From the NCBI RefSeq assembly GCF_000282375.1, contig NZ_AKJK01000041.1:57832-121831 (forward strand): 64,000 nt of DNA. The letters are read 5' to 3'. Origin of the DNA: Pseudomonas sp. GM50 (lineage in GTDB: Bacteria > Pseudomonadota > Gammaproteobacteria > Pseudomonadales > Pseudomonadaceae). Shown here in pieces: positions 1 through 8,833 of the stretch. The notes beneath the pieces were generated by a model. The model saw nothing but the letters and a program-made list of their open reading frames with translations, made no database searches and was not told where the DNA came from. The stretch's first letter is position 1, and each line of letters begins with the position of its first letter. The position numbers were made by a program, and so were the translations under genes.

Positions 1-456
1 CTTGATCACCTCGATCTCGCGGGTGAATTCGTCGGCTGGCAGGCGCAGATTGGCCATGCGGTCGGCTTCCAGTTCGAAGGCCACGCCCAGGCGATCACGG
101 GCCAGCACTTGGTAATACGCGGTGAAGTCGTCGCTGGTGAAGGCGTTCTCTTCGGCACCGAGGTCGCGCAGGATCAGCGACGCTTCGCCGGGGCCGACTT
201 TCTTGCTGCCCTTGAACATCATGTGTTCCAGCGCGTGGGACAGCCCGGTCTGGCCCGGGGTCTCATAGCTTGAGCCGACCTTGTACCAGACCTGGGAAAC
301 GACGACCGGCGCACGATGGTCTTCGCGCACAACGACCTTCAGGCCATTGTCGAGGGTGAATTCGTGGGTGGGTTGTGGATCGGCAGCCAGGGCTGAAAGT
401 GGCAGACAAACTGTGCTGAACAGCAGGCCTGCAGCGCGGCGGGCTAGAGCATTCAT
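1..456 (-). CDS. M16 family zinc peptidase, N-terminal part (runs off the left edge)
   Basis: The first 152 residues are visible; the rest lies before position 1. The protein starts at the ATG at 456 with a signal peptide (MNALARRAAGLLFSTVCLPL, cleavage near ALA-AD), so it is exported to the periplasm. The segment GLSHALEHMMFKG holds the inverted zinc motif HxxEH of the pitrilysin/M16 family, in which the two His bind zinc and the Glu is catalytic. It is divergent from ftsY. A divergent M16 peptidase next to ftsYEX is the usual Pseudomonas arrangement. The substrate is unknown. Confidence 0.9.
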   Translation of the reverse strand, partial: MNALARRAAGLLFSTVCLPLSALAADPQPTHEFTLDNGLKVVVREDHRAPVVVSQVWYKVGSSYETPGQTGLSHALEHMMFKGSKKVGPGEASLILRDLGAEENAFTSDDFTAYYQVLARDRLGVAFELEADRMANLRLPADEFTREIEVIK

Positions 457-800
457 TCGTTTTTAAACCTGTTGGGCTGCCCGCTTGGTCTTAGCGTCGG
501 CGGGCGAGAGGGTGCTAGGATACTGATCCGTTTTACTGGCGGCCACGCCTATCAGGCCTTTGATCGGTCAGTAGGTTGTTTGGGTTTGCGGCTTGGGCTT
601 TGAGTTTGTCGGCTAAACTCTGCGTTTTCGCCGACGATGCCGTTCCAGTCCTTCGTATTAATCAACCTTTGAGGTGCCGTTGGTACCTCGACAAAATGTT
701 GCGCGTGAACAAGCTGGATGAATCGCAGTCTGTTCTGCATCGAATTATTTATTGCCGAGGCGCCCTTTGGCGCGTCGCTACCGTGAGATAGCCGTCCTCC
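457..800. other. Divergent intergenic region between the M16 peptidase and ftsY
   Basis: This 344-base gap must hold the promoters of both divergent genes. I see no convincing coding sequence. A short hairpin, GAGGTGCC / GGTACCTC with a 3-base loop (671-689), lies in what is probably the ftsY leader; it has no T-tract, so it is not an obvious terminator. Confidence 0.5.
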
Positions 801-2384
801 ATGTTTGGTTCCAACGACGACAAGAAGACCCCAGCTGCGGCTGGCGAGAAGAAAAGCCTGTTCGGATGGCTGCGCAAAAAGCCGCAGGAACCCGTTGTCG
901 AACAGCCACAGCCACTTCCTGAGCCAACACCTGCGCCGGTCATGGAGCAAGAGCCTGCGCCGGTTGTCCTGCCGATCGCCGAGCCGGTGCTGCAACCCGC
1001 GGCCGAGCCTGCGCCTGAGCCTGAAACCGTAGTCGTGGCCCCGTTGCCGCTGACACCAGCCGCCGAGCCGTGGCTGACGTTGCCGGTGGCGGAAGAGCCG
1101 GTGGCGTTGGTCGAAGATGAGCAAGCGCCGCACATTACCCCACCGATTCCAGCCCCGACCGCGTTTGCTCCTGAGCCGGTTCGCGCACCAGTGGTTGAAC
1201 CGGTCGTTGAACCTGTGTTTGTGGCCGAGCCTGTGCTGGTTGCTCCAGAGCCTGAAGTGCCGGCATTGGTTGCTCCGGTTGCTCAAGTGCCAGAGCGTGC
1301 ACCTGCACCTGCACCTGCACCTGCACCTGCACCTGCACCTGCACCTGCACCTGCACCTGCACCTGCACCTGCACCGGTTATCGCTCCTGTCGCCACCACG
1401 CCCATTGCTCCCGTTGAAACACCGGTCGAGCCTGTGCGTACCGAGGAGACCAAAGCCGGCTTCTTCGCTCGTCTCAAACAAGGCTTGTCCAAGACCAGCG
1501 CCAGCATTGGCGAGGGCATGGCCAGCCTGTTCCTCGGCAAGAAAATCATTGATGACGAGTTGCTCGAAGACATCGAAACCCGTCTGCTGACCGCCGATGT
1601 CGGCGTCGAAGCGACCTCGGTGATCATTCAGCGCCTGACTCAGAAAGTCGCCCGCAAAGAGCTGGCCGATGCCGACGCGTTGTACAAATCCCTGCAAGCC
1701 GAGCTGGCAGCGATGCTCAAGCCCGTCGAGCAACCGCTGAAAATCACCTCGCAGAACAAGCCGTTCGTGATTCTGGTGGTGGGCGTCAACGGCGCCGGCA
1801 AGACCACCACCATCGGCAAACTGGCGAAGAAACTGCAGCTGGAAGGCAAGAAAGTCATGCTTGCCGCCGGTGACACCTTCCGCGCCGCCGCGGTGGAGCA
1901 ATTGCAGGTCTGGGGTGAGCGCAACAAGATCCCGGTGATCGCCCAGCACACCGGCGCCGACTCGGCTTCGGTCATCTTCGATGCCGTGCAGGCCGCCAAG
2001 GCCCGTGGTATTGACGTGCTGATCGCCGACACCGCCGGTCGTTTGCACACCAAAGACAACCTGATGGAAGAACTGAAAAAGGTTCGCCGGGTGATCGGCA
2101 AGCTCGACGCCGATGCGCCGCACGAAGTGCTGTTGGTGCTCGACGCCGGTACCGGCCAGAACGCCATCAACCAGGCCAAGCAATTCAACCAGACCGTCGA
2201 ATTGACCGGCCTGGCGCTGACCAAGCTCGACGGCACCGCCAAGGGCGGGGTGATTTTCGCCCTGGCCAAGCAGTTTGGCTTGCCGATTCGTTACATCGGT
2301 GTCGGCGAAGGCATCGACGATTTGCGTACTTTTGAAGCAGAACCCTTTGTCCAGGCATTGTTTGCCGAGCGGGAGCGTTCATGA
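801..2384 (+). CDS. ftsY: Signal recognition particle receptor FtsY
   Basis: FtsY is the SRP receptor GTPase that docks ribosome-nascent chain complexes at the inner membrane. The 527 residues divide into an acidic, Pro/Ala-rich A domain (about 1-215) and an NG domain. The GTPase motifs are clear: GVNGAGKTTT (near 328), DTFRAAA, DTAGR, TKLDG and GVGEGIDDL near the C-terminus. The A domain contains an uninterrupted Ala-Pro run encoded by a hexanucleotide tract. The stop codon overlaps the ftsE start (ATGA), so translation of the ftsYEX operon is probably coupled. No strong ribosome binding site precedes the chosen ATG; it was chosen because the MFGSNDDKK start is typical of Pseudomonas FtsY. 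Confidence 0.97.
   Translation: MFGSNDDKKTPAAAGEKKSLFGWLRKKPQEPVVEQPQPLPEPTPAPVMEQEPAPVVLPIAEPVLQPAAEPAPEPETVVVAPLPLTPAAEPWLTLPVAEEPVALVEDEQAPHITPPIPAPTAFAPEPVRAPVVEPVVEPVFVAEPVLVAPEPEVPALVAPVAQVPERAPAPAPAPAPAPAPAPAPAPAPAPAPVIAPVATTPIAPVETPVEPVRTEETKAGFFARLKQGLSKTSASIGEGMASLFLGKKIIDDELLEDIETRLLTADVGVEATSVIIQRLTQKVARKELADADALYKSLQAELAAMLKPVEQPLKITSQNKPFVILVVGVNGAGKTTTIGKLAKKLQLEGKKVMLAAGDTFRAAAVEQLQVWGERNKIPVIAQHTGADSASVIFDAVQAAKARGIDVLIADTAGRLHTKDNLMEELKKVRRVIGKLDADAPHEVLLVLDAGTGQNAINQAKQFNQTVELTGLALTKLDGTAKGGVIFALAKQFGLPIRYIGVGEGIDDLRTFEAEPFVQALFAERERS
1299..1375 (+). repeat. In-frame GCACCT hexanucleotide tract in ftsY
   Basis: Twelve perfect tandem copies of GCACCT plus a partial copy lie inside the FtsY A domain and encode alternating Ala-Pro. 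Because the unit is six bases, gain or loss of copies lengthens or shortens the linker without a frameshift. The tract also creates long spurious antisense open frames. Confidence 0.95.
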
Positions 2385-3052
2385 TTCGTTTCGAGCAGGT
2401 CGGTAAACGCTACCCGAATGGTCACGTCGGCTTGCATGAGCTGAGCTTTCGAGTCCGTCGGGGCGAATTCTTGTTTGTTACCGGCCATTCTGGCGCCGGT
2501 AAAAGCACCTTGTTGCGCCTGCTGCTGGCGATGGAGCGTCCGACCACCGGCAAATTGCTGCTGGCAGGGCAAGACCTGAGCACCATCAGCAATGCACAAA
2601 TCCCCTTCCTGCGGCGGCAAATCGGCGTGGTGTTTCAGAACCACCAGCTGCTGTTCGATCGCACGGTGTTCAACAACGTCGCGTTGCCGCTGCAGATCCT
2701 TGGCCTGTCGAAGGCCGAAGTCGCCAAGCGCGTGGACTCGGCCCTGGAGCGCGTGGCGCTCTCGGACAAAACCGATCTCTACCCCGGCGACCTGTCCACC
2801 GGCCAGCAACAACGCGTCGGTATCGCTCGCGCCATCGTTCACCGTCCAGCCTTGCTGCTGGCGGACGAACCCACCGGTAACCTTGATCCGCGTCTGGCGG
2901 CAGAAATCATGGGTGTGTTCGAAGACATCAATCGTCTGGGCACCAGCGTGCTGATCGCCAGTCACGATCTGGCACTGATTGCCCGCATGCGTCATCGCAT
3001 GCTCACCCTGCAGCGTGGCCGATTGATCGGCGACGGGGAGGCTGGCGTATGA
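2381..3052 (+). CDS. ftsE: Cell division ATP-binding protein FtsE
   Basis: This is the ATPase of the FtsEX complex, which links the divisome to activation of peptidoglycan hydrolases. At 223 residues it has normal family length. It shows Walker A GHSGAGKST (about 36-44), signature LSTGQQQRVGIARA (about 139) and Walker B LLLADEPTGNLD. Its start overlaps the ftsY stop by four bases and its end overlaps ftsX by four bases, so the three genes form a tightly coupled operon. Confidence 0.97.
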   Translation: MIRFEQVGKRYPNGHVGLHELSFRVRRGEFLFVTGHSGAGKSTLLRLLLAMERPTTGKLLLAGQDLSTISNAQIPFLRRQIGVVFQNHQLLFDRTVFNNVALPLQILGLSKAEVAKRVDSALERVALSDKTDLYPGDLSTGQQQRVGIARAIVHRPALLLADEPTGNLDPRLAAEIMGVFEDINRLGTSVLIASHDLALIARMRHRMLTLQRGRLIGDGEAGV

Positions 3053-4077
3053 GTGCAACACGTAGCCCCAAGGTTTCCGAGCGCGTGGCCCCGAAAGCCG
3101 CCGATCCGCAACCGCAGTCGCAGAAGAAAAAGCGCGACGATGACGATGGCCCGGATTTCCCTACGCTGTTCCGCGCCTGGATCGAAAGCCATCGCGCCAG
3201 TCTGCTGGACAGCTTGCGCCGCTTGGGCAAGCACCCGATTGGCAGCTTTTTCACCTGCATGGTGATGGCTGTAGCCCTGAGTTTGCCGATGGGCCTGTCA
3301 CTTTTGCTAAGTAACGTCGAGCGTCTCGGCGGTTCCTGGCAGCGTGCGGCGCAGATTTCCCTGTACCTGCAACTCGATGCCAGCCCTGAACAGGGCGAGT
3401 CGTTGCGCGAACAGATCAAGGGCATACCGGGCGTGGCCGACGCCGAATACGTGGGTCGCGATCAGGCGCTGGAAGAGTTCCAGCAGCAGTCCGGGCTGGG
3501 CGAAGCGCTCAAGGAACTCCCGGAAAACCCGCTGCCGGGCGTGGTCCTGGTGACCCCGAACGAGGTCGACAAGCCCGCGCTTGAAGCATTGAGACAAAAA
3601 CTTTCCGAATTACCGAAGGTACAACAGGCGCAACTTGATCTAGTCTGGGTCGAGCGTCTGGCAGCCATCCTCAAGCTGGGCGACCGATTTGTCTTCGGTC
3701 TGACCGTGCTTTTGGTTTCTGCATTACTTTTGGTGATAGGCAATACCATTCGTCTTCATATTGAAAACCGCCGCACAGAGATAGAAGTGATTAAACTCGT
3801 CGGCGGCACTGACAGCTATGTGCGCAGGCCCTTTCTGTATATGGGTGCGCTTTATGGCTTTGGTGCGGGGATTCTTTCCTGGGGTGTATTGGCGTTCGGC
3901 CTGAACTGGCTGAACGACGCGGTGGTTGGACTGGCCGGTTTGTACGGCAGTGATTTTGCGCTGGCCGGAGTGCCAGTTGCCGACGGTCTATCGCTCTTGC
4001 TTGGCGCGGTGCTGTTGGGGTATATCGGTGCATGGATTGCAGTCGCACGCCACCTGCGGGAGCTTGCGCCAAAGTAA
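3049..4077 (+). CDS. ftsX: Cell division membrane protein FtsX
   Basis: FtsX is the membrane subunit of FtsEX. The 342 residues begin with a charged, proline-rich cytoplasmic extension (about 1-60, with KKKRDDDDG). A first membrane helix follows near 65-88, then a periplasmic domain (about 95-200) and three more membrane helices towards the C-terminus, which is the expected permease layout. It overlaps ftsE by four bases. The next gene, rpoH, is separated by 113 bases and has its own promoter signals. Confidence 0.96.
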   Translation: MSATRSPKVSERVAPKAADPQPQSQKKKRDDDDGPDFPTLFRAWIESHRASLLDSLRRLGKHPIGSFFTCMVMAVALSLPMGLSLLLSNVERLGGSWQRAAQISLYLQLDASPEQGESLREQIKGIPGVADAEYVGRDQALEEFQQQSGLGEALKELPENPLPGVVLVTPNEVDKPALEALRQKLSELPKVQQAQLDLVWVERLAAILKLGDRFVFGLTVLLVSALLLVIGNTIRLHIENRRTEIEVIKLVGGTDSYVRRPFLYMGALYGFGAGILSWGVLAFGLNWLNDAVVGLAGLYGSDFALAGVPVADGLSLLLGAVLLGYIGAWIAVARHLRELAPK

Positions 4078-4113
4078 TATCATTTTGCTCGTATTGACCT
4101 TTCAGCGTTTATG

Positions 4114-4141
4114 GGAACTTGTTTTTTGGTTTCCGGTCAAT
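4114..4141 (+). promoter_or_regulatory. AlgU (sigma-E type) promoter of rpoH
   Basis: GGAACTT (4114-4120) is followed after exactly 16 bases by TCAAT (4137-4141), matching the extracytoplasmic-stress sigma consensus GAACTT-N16/17-TCtgA. It lies 50 bases upstream of the rpoH start. AlgU-dependent transcription of rpoH is established in P. aeruginosa; its use here is inferred from the match. Confidence 0.6.
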
Positions 4142-4190
4142 TTTCGCAGTGCTGAACTGCACGAGTTATGTAAGTCGGAGGTTTTTTCGT

Positions 4191-5045
4191 ATGACCAATT
4201 CTTTGCAGCCTGCATATGCTCTGGTCCCGGGTGCGAACCTGGAGGCCTATGTGCACACGGTGAACAGCATTCCATTGCTGACACCGGAGCAGGAGCGTGA
4301 ACTGGCCGAGAGTCTCTATTATGAGCAGGATTTGGGGGCGGCTCGGCAGATGGTGCTCGCCCACCTGCGTTTTGTCGTACACATTGCCCGTAGCTATTCC
4401 GGCTACGGCCTGGCCCAGGCTGACCTGATCCAGGAAGGCAACGTCGGCCTGATGAAAGCGGTCAAGCGTTTCAACCCGGAAATGGGTGTACGCCTGGTGT
4501 CCTTTGCGGTGCACTGGATCAAGGCGGAAATCCACGAGTTCATCCTGCGCAACTGGCGGATCGTGAAAGTCGCGACCACCAAGGCCCAGCGCAAGCTGTT
4601 CTTCAACCTGCGCAGCCAGAAGAAACGTCTGGCCTGGCTGAACAACGAGGAAGTCCATCGCGTGGCGGAAAGCCTCGGCGTAGAGCCGCGGGAAGTGCGC
4701 GAGATGGAAAGTCGCCTGACCGGCCATGACATGGCTTTCGACCCGGCCGCGGAAGCGGACGACGACAGTGCATTCCAGTCGCCGGCCAACTATCTGGAAG
4801 ACCACCGGTACGATCCGGCCCGTCAACTGGAAGACGCCGACTGGAGCGACAACTCCAACCACAACCTGCATGAAGCGCTTGAAGTGCTGGACGACCGCAG
4901 CCGCGACATCCTCTACCAGCGCTGGCTGGCAGAAGAAAAAGCCACGCTGCACGACCTGGCGCAGAAGTACAACGTGTCGGCCGAGCGTATTCGTCAGCTC
5001 GAGAAGAGCGCGATGAACAAGCTCAAGTTGTCGATCGCTGCGTAA
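4191..5045 (+). CDS. rpoH: RNA polymerase heat-shock sigma factor RpoH (sigma-32)
   Basis: This sigma factor directs RNA polymerase to heat-shock promoters. The start at 4191 gives 284 residues and is preceded by GGAGG at good spacing; upstream in-frame starts lack this. Region 2 is clear ([20 protein letters not shown] and [17 protein letters not shown]), as is the RpoH box QRKLFFNLR, which separates it from other sigma-70 members. Region 4 ends with [19 protein letters not shown]. An AlgU-like promoter lies upstream and an intrinsic terminator follows. Confidence 0.97.
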   Translation: MTNSLQPAYALVPGANLEAYVHTVNSIPLLTPEQERELAESLYYEQDLGAARQMVLAHLRFVVHIARSYSGYGLAQADLIQEGNVGLMKAVKRFNPEMGVRLVSFAVHWIKAEIHEFILRNWRIVKVATTKAQRKLFFNLRSQKKRLAWLNNEEVHRVAESLGVEPREVREMESRLTGHDMAFDPAAEADDDSAFQSPANYLEDHRYDPARQLEDADWSDNSNHNLHEALEVLDDRSRDILYQRWLAEEKATLHDLAQKYNVSAERIRQLEKSAMNKLKLSIAA

Positions 5046-5061
5046 CCTGCGCGCCGGCAAT

Positions 5062-5096
5062 AAAAAACGCCCCGATCATTGATCGGGGCGTTTTTG
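5062..5096. terminator. Rho-independent terminator after rpoH, bidirectional
   Basis: A 10-bp stem (CGCCCCGATC / GATCGGGGCG) is flanked by an A-run on the left and a T-run on the right. It can therefore stop transcription from rpoH and from the converging mtgA. Confidence 0.9.
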
Positions 5097-5121
5097 TTGG
5101 TGCCCGCTTACACCGACCCCT

Positions 5122-5212
5122 TGTAGGAGCGAGGCTTGCCCGCGAAGGCGGTGTGTCAGACACATCACTGCTGAATGACACACCGCCTTCGCGGGCAAGC
5201 CTCGCTCCTACA
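5122..5212. repeat. REP pair, family A
   Basis: Two inverted arms begin with TGTAGGAGCGAGGCTTGCCC and continue into the GCGAAGGCGGTGTGTCA stem; the heads lie outside. It sits between the convergent rpoH and mtgA genes. Confidence 0.9.
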
Positions 5213-5226
5213 GGTTCTGCGTCGAG

Positions 5227-5949
5227 TTACTGAGACCAAGGTGCCCGGCGCGAATCGTTGAGCCCGAGCAGATAGCTATCCCCGCCCAATTGACTCATCT
5301 GCTGGCGAATCCACCCGGCCCGTCTTGCAACGTAAGAGGTTGGATGACTGGCGCTCCACACCCGCGGGTTCGGCAGTACCGCAGCCAGCAAACTTGCCTG
5401 CTGTCGGGATATCGAGCGAGCGCCCACACCAAAGTGATGCCGAGCCGCCGCTTCGGCGCCAAACACCCCTTCATCCCACTCGACGCTGTTGAGGTACACC
5501 TCAAGAATCCGCTGCTTGGGCCAGAACACCTCGATCAGCCCGGTAAACCAGACCTCCAGGCCTTTGCGCAGCCAGCTGCGGCCAGACCACAGAAACAGGT
5601 TCTTCGACACCTGCTGGCTCAGGGTGCTGGCGCCACGAATCGAGCCACCGCGTTCGTTATGCGCAAACGCCGCCTGAATCGCGCCGATATCAAAGCCCCA
5701 ATGCTCGGGAAACTTCTGATCTTCGCCGGCAATCACTGCGACTTTCAGGTCGTCGGAGATTTCATCCCAGGGTTTCCAGGTGCGTTGCAGGTCAATGGGT
5801 TCGCCGTCGAACCAGGATTCGACCTTGCGCTCGACCATCAACGCGGTCCCCGGTGGCGGTATCACGCGAAAGATCAGCACCAGCAATACGCTGCCACCCG
5901 CGAACCAGAGCAGGGCCTTCGTGAAACGACGGAAAATTAACTGCAACAT
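5227..5949 (-). CDS. mtgA: Monofunctional biosynthetic peptidoglycan transglycosylase MtgA
   Basis: MtgA is a GT51 glycosyltransferase that polymerises lipid II into glycan strands at the inner membrane. The 240 residues start with a membrane anchor (about 10-30). They carry the family motifs EDQKFPEHWGFD (catalytic Glu), RGASTLSQQVSKNLFL and KQRILEVYLNSVEW, and no transpeptidase domain follows. The ATG at 5949 was chosen because it gives the usual length and N-terminus; an in-frame ATG at 5982 would add 11 residues. Confidence 0.94.
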   Translation of the reverse strand: MLQLIFRRFTKALLWFAGGSVLLVLIFRVIPPPGTALMVERKVESWFDGEPIDLQRTWKPWDEISDDLKVAVIAGEDQKFPEHWGFDIGAIQAAFAHNERGGSIRGASTLSQQVSKNLFLWSGRSWLRKGLEVWFTGLIEVFWPKQRILEVYLNSVEWDEGVFGAEAAARHHFGVGARSISRQQASLLAAVLPNPRVWSASHPTSYVARRAGWIRQQMSQLGGDSYLLGLNDSRRAPWSQ

Positions 5950-6021
5950 AGAGAGCTTGGCCGAACCCGTTGAGCCGGCCATTATACAGACCCTGTTGAT
6001 CGAGTCTGACTGGAGTTCTTC

Positions 6022-6390
6022 ATGTTGCGTGGCTTCCTGATGCTGGCTGCTTTTTTCGGCTTCACCGGTGTTGCCTTGGGCGCATTCGCCGCCCATGGCC
6101 TGAAAAGCCGCCTGAGCGCTGAGTACCTGGCGATTTTCCATACGGGCGTCACCTATCAACTGGTGCACACCCTGGCGTTGCTGGGTGTAGCGCTGCTGGC
6201 CACGCAGATTCCCGGTCGACTGATCACCTGGGCCGGCGCATCCTTTGCTATCGGCATTCTGTTGTTTTCCGGCAGCCTGTACCTGCTGACGGTGACAGGT
6301 ATCAGCAAGCTCGGGATCGTTACGCCCTTCGGTGGCCTGGCGTTCCTGGTCGGCTGGGTTTGCCTGGGGCTTGCCGCCTGGCGGGCGTAG
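6022..6390 (+). CDS. DUF423 family membrane protein (YgdD-like)
   Basis: This 122-residue protein has about four hydrophobic helices and the family's signature start GFTGVALGAFAAHGLK, followed by YQLVHTLALL. It belongs to the DUF423 inner-membrane family of unknown function. Its neighbours are mtgA (divergent) and thiS. The TAG stop codon at 6388-6390 is supplied by the start of a REP element, so the C-terminus WRA ends at the repeat boundary. Confidence 0.9.
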   Translation: MLRGFLMLAAFFGFTGVALGAFAAHGLKSRLSAEYLAIFHTGVTYQLVHTLALLGVALLATQIPGRLITWAGASFAIGILLFSGSLYLLTVTGISKLGIVTPFGGLAFLVGWVCLGLAAWRA

Positions 6391-6491
6391 GAGCGAGGCT
6401 TGCCCGCGAAGGCGGTGTGTCATTCGGAAATGATGTCGACTGACACACCGCCTTCGCGGGCAAGTCGGATCGCCGCATCGCTCGCTCCTAC
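6387..6491. repeat. REP pair, family A, with an interrupted right arm
   Basis: The left arm is GTAGGAGCGAGGCTTGCCCG. The right arm is interrupted: between GCGGGCAAG and CTCGCTCCTAC there are about 14 extra bases (near 6463-6480) not found in the other family members of the window. Confidence 0.85.
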
Positions 6492-6578
6492 GGGATCTGG
6501 TTTCAAGACGAATGGCTTGGGTCGGCCTGACTGATCGGGCTAGAATGCCAGCCCCTAAAAATGATGGCGGCATTCGGT

Positions 6579-6779
6579 ATGCGCATTCAATTGAACGGCG
6601 AATCCCTTGAACTGCCCGACGGTGAAACCGTTGCGGCCCTGCTGACCCGTCTGGAACTGACCGGGCGCCGGGTGGCGGTCGAGCTCAATCTGGATATCGT
6701 CCCGCGCAGCCAGCACGCTGAAACCACGCTGAACGACGGCGATTCCGTTGAAGTGGTACACGCCATCGGCGGCGGCTAG
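6579..6779 (+). CDS. thiS: Sulfur carrier protein ThiS
   Basis: ThiS is the small ubiquitin-fold carrier that is thiocarboxylated at its C-terminal glycine and delivers sulfur to thiazole synthase ThiG in thiamine synthesis. The 66 residues from MRIQLNGES end in the required Gly-Gly (HAIGGG). An upstream in-frame ATG at 6561 would add six residues; the chosen start matches the family. thiG follows 60 bases downstream. Confidence 0.95.
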   Translation: MRIQLNGESLELPDGETVAALLTRLELTGRRVAVELNLDIVPRSQHAETTLNDGDSVEVVHAIGGG

Positions 6780-6839
6780 TCGCCCGGCCCTGATGGGCAC
6801 AGAATTCTGCAAGAACCTCACCCCTACAGAGGATTTCCC

Positions 6840-7634
6840 ATGAGCATCGTTCGTAGCGACAAGCCTTTCGTCCTGGCCGGTCGTACTTACCAGTCGCGTT
6901 TGCTGGTAGGTACTGGCAAGTACCGCGACATGGAAGAAACCCGCCTGGCCATCGAAGCCTCGGGTGCCGAGATCGTCACCTTCGCCGTGCGCCGCACCAA
7001 CCTCGGCCAGAACCCGGGCGAACCAAACCTGCTCGAAGTCCTGTCGCCGGATCGCTACACCTTCCTGCCTAACACCGCCGGCTGCTTCGACGCTACCGAG
7101 GCTGTGCGCACCTGCCGCCTGGCCCGTGAGCTGCTCGGCGGCCACAACCTGGTGAAGCTGGAAGTGCTGGCGGACCAGAAAACCCTGTTCCCCAACGTGA
7201 TCGAAACCCTCAAGGCCGCCGAAGTGCTGGTCAAGGAAGGTTTCGACGTGATGGTTTACACCAGCGATGATCCGATCATTGCCCGTCAACTGGCGGAAAT
7301 CGGTTGCATCGCGGTGATGCCGCTGGCCGGTTTGATCGGCACGGGCCTGGGGATCTGCAACCCGTACAACCTGCAGATCATCCTCGAAGAAGCCAAGATC
7401 CCGGTGTTGGTAGATGCCGGTGTCGGTACCGCCTCCGACGCCACCATTGCCATGGAACTGGGTTGCGAAGCGGTGCTGATGAATTCGGCCATCGCCCATG
7501 CCCAGCAGCCGATCATGATGGCTGAAGCCATGAAACACGCCATCGTTGCAGGTCGCTTGGCCTACCTCGCCGGCCGCATGCCGAAAAAACTCTATGCCAG
7601 CGCCTCCTCGCCGCTGGATGGTCTGATCAAGTAA
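6840..7634 (+). CDS. thiG: Thiazole synthase ThiG
   Basis: ThiG is a TIM-barrel enzyme that condenses deoxyxylulose phosphate, dehydroglycine and ThiS-thiocarboxylate to the thiazole phosphate of thiamine. The 264 residues include RLLVGTGKY at the N-terminus, VKLEVLAD (containing the likely Schiff-base lysine), and the phosphate-binding segments [13 protein letters not shown] and [18 protein letters not shown]. It is preceded by AGAGGA. It pairs with thiS upstream and is followed by trmB after nine bases. Confidence 0.97.
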   Translation: MSIVRSDKPFVLAGRTYQSRLLVGTGKYRDMEETRLAIEASGAEIVTFAVRRTNLGQNPGEPNLLEVLSPDRYTFLPNTAGCFDATEAVRTCRLARELLGGHNLVKLEVLADQKTLFPNVIETLKAAEVLVKEGFDVMVYTSDDPIIARQLAEIGCIAVMPLAGLIGTGLGICNPYNLQIILEEAKIPVLVDAGVGTASDATIAMELGCEAVLMNSAIAHAQQPIMMAEAMKHAIVAGRLAYLAGRMPKKLYASASSPLDGLIK

Positions 7635-7643
7635 GAGCCATTG

Positions 7644-8369
7644 ATGACTGAATCAAACGACACGCCAATCCAGACGGAAGAAGGCGACGAGCGTCAACAC
7701 CGCCGCATTAAGAGTTTCGTGATGCGCGCCGGGCGCATGACTGAAGGCCAGCAACGTGGTCTGGACCAAGGTACGCCGCTGTTCGTACTGCCTTTGGCCG
7801 ATGCGCCGGTGGACTTCGATCAGGTGTTCGGTCGCTCAGCGCCGCGCTCGCTGGAAATCGGCTTCGGCATGGGTCATTCGCTGCTGGAAATGGCCGCGGC
7901 CTCGCCGGAGCAGGATTTCATTGGCGTTGAGGTTCACCGTCCGGGTGTCGGTGCGCTGCTCAATGGCGTGCTGACTCAGGGCCTGACCAACCTGCGCGTC
8001 TACGATTGCGATGCGATCGAAGTGCTCAACCGTTGCATCGCCGACAACAGCCTCGATCGCCTGATGCTGTTTTTCCCGGACCCTTGGCACAAGAGCCGTC
8101 ACCACAAGCGTCGTATCGTTCAGGCATCGTTCGCTGAGCTGGTGCGTAGCAAGTTGAAGGTCGGCGGTGTGTTGCACATGGCCACCGACTGGGAACCGTA
8201 CGCCGAGTACATGCTGGAAGTGATGAGCGTCGCGCCGGGTTACCGCAACCTCGCCGAAGACGGCAAATGCGTCCCGCGCCCGACCGAACGCCCGATCACC
8301 AAGTTTGAACGCCGCGGCGAACGCCTTGGGCATGGCGTGTGGGATCTGAAGTTCGAAAAACAGTCTTAA
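7644..8369 (+). CDS. trmB: tRNA (guanine-N7)-methyltransferase TrmB
   Basis: TrmB methylates G46 of tRNA using S-adenosylmethionine. The 241-residue protein has the SAM-binding motif [15 protein letters not shown] and the family signature [15 protein letters not shown]. An adjacent TTG codon could be read as start, but the ATG at 7644 is preferred. It follows thiG closely, as in other pseudomonads. Confidence 0.95.
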   Translation: MTESNDTPIQTEEGDERQHRRIKSFVMRAGRMTEGQQRGLDQGTPLFVLPLADAPVDFDQVFGRSAPRSLEIGFGMGHSLLEMAAASPEQDFIGVEVHRPGVGALLNGVLTQGLTNLRVYDCDAIEVLNRCIADNSLDRLMLFFPDPWHKSRHHKRRIVQASFAELVRSKLKVGGVLHMATDWEPYAEYMLEVMSVAPGYRNLAEDGKCVPRPTERPITKFERRGERLGHGVWDLKFEKQS

Positions 8370-8386
8370 GTACAACGCTGTAAAAA

Positions 8387-8479
8387 CTGTGGGAGCGAGC
8401 CTGCTCGCGATAGCGGTCTGACAGTCAACAAAGATGTTGAATGTTATGACGCCATCGCGAGCAGGCTCGCTCCCACAGT
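8387..8479. repeat. REP pair, family B
   Basis: Inverted arms with CTGTGGGAGCGAGCCTGCTC and the continuation GCGAT, heads outside. It lies between convergent trmB and the DUF3392 gene. Confidence 0.9.
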
Positions 8480-8500
8480 TGTTTTCGGTTGTAACTGAGA

Positions 8501-8824
8501 TCAGCGGCGGTCTGCCACAACCCCGATCAACACCAGCACCACCAACAACACCGGCGCCAGGCTGTAGTTGTTGAACTGGCTCAGGCCTTTGATGATCCAT
8601 GGCGTTGCATAGATCAGCGCCACGCCGCTGCCGACCATGCACAGCAGGGCCATCAGCGGGACGCGCAAGGCGCCGGCGATGCTGCCCAGGCGTTGGTCGA
8701 CCCAACCTTTGATGTCGGCGCCAAACAGCACCAGCAAGCAGCCCACCAGTGCCAGAGAGATTTCCGACAGATTGCTACGGCTCCAGCGGGACACGGTGGC
8801 GAGCAGGTCGAGTACCAGATCCAT
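8501..8824 (-). CDS. DUF3392 family inner-membrane protein
   Basis: This 107-residue protein has three or four hydrophobic segments (LALVGCLLVLFGADI, PLMALLCMVGSGVALIYA, APVLLVVLVLIGVV) and resembles the DUF3392 family, whose function is unknown. It is the last gene of a minus-strand run after hemW, nine bases away, so it is probably co-transcribed with it. Confidence 0.8.
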   Translation of the reverse strand: MDLVLDLLATVSRWSRSNLSEISLALVGCLLVLFGADIKGWVDQRLGSIAGALRVPLMALLCMVGSGVALIYATPWIIKGLSQFNNYSLAPVLLVVLVLIGVVADRR

Positions 8825-8833
8825 TCGATTTCC

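Noticed and set aside
552..2183. Long open frame antisense to ftsY (543 codons), with an Arg/Cys repeat
   Set aside because: It is the shadow of the GC-rich ftsY frame and the GCACCT tract; no ribosome binding site and no recognisable domain.
5227..6573. 448-codon frame containing mtgA
   Set aside because: Only the last 240 codons match MtgA; the rest is antisense to the DUF423 gene and a REP.
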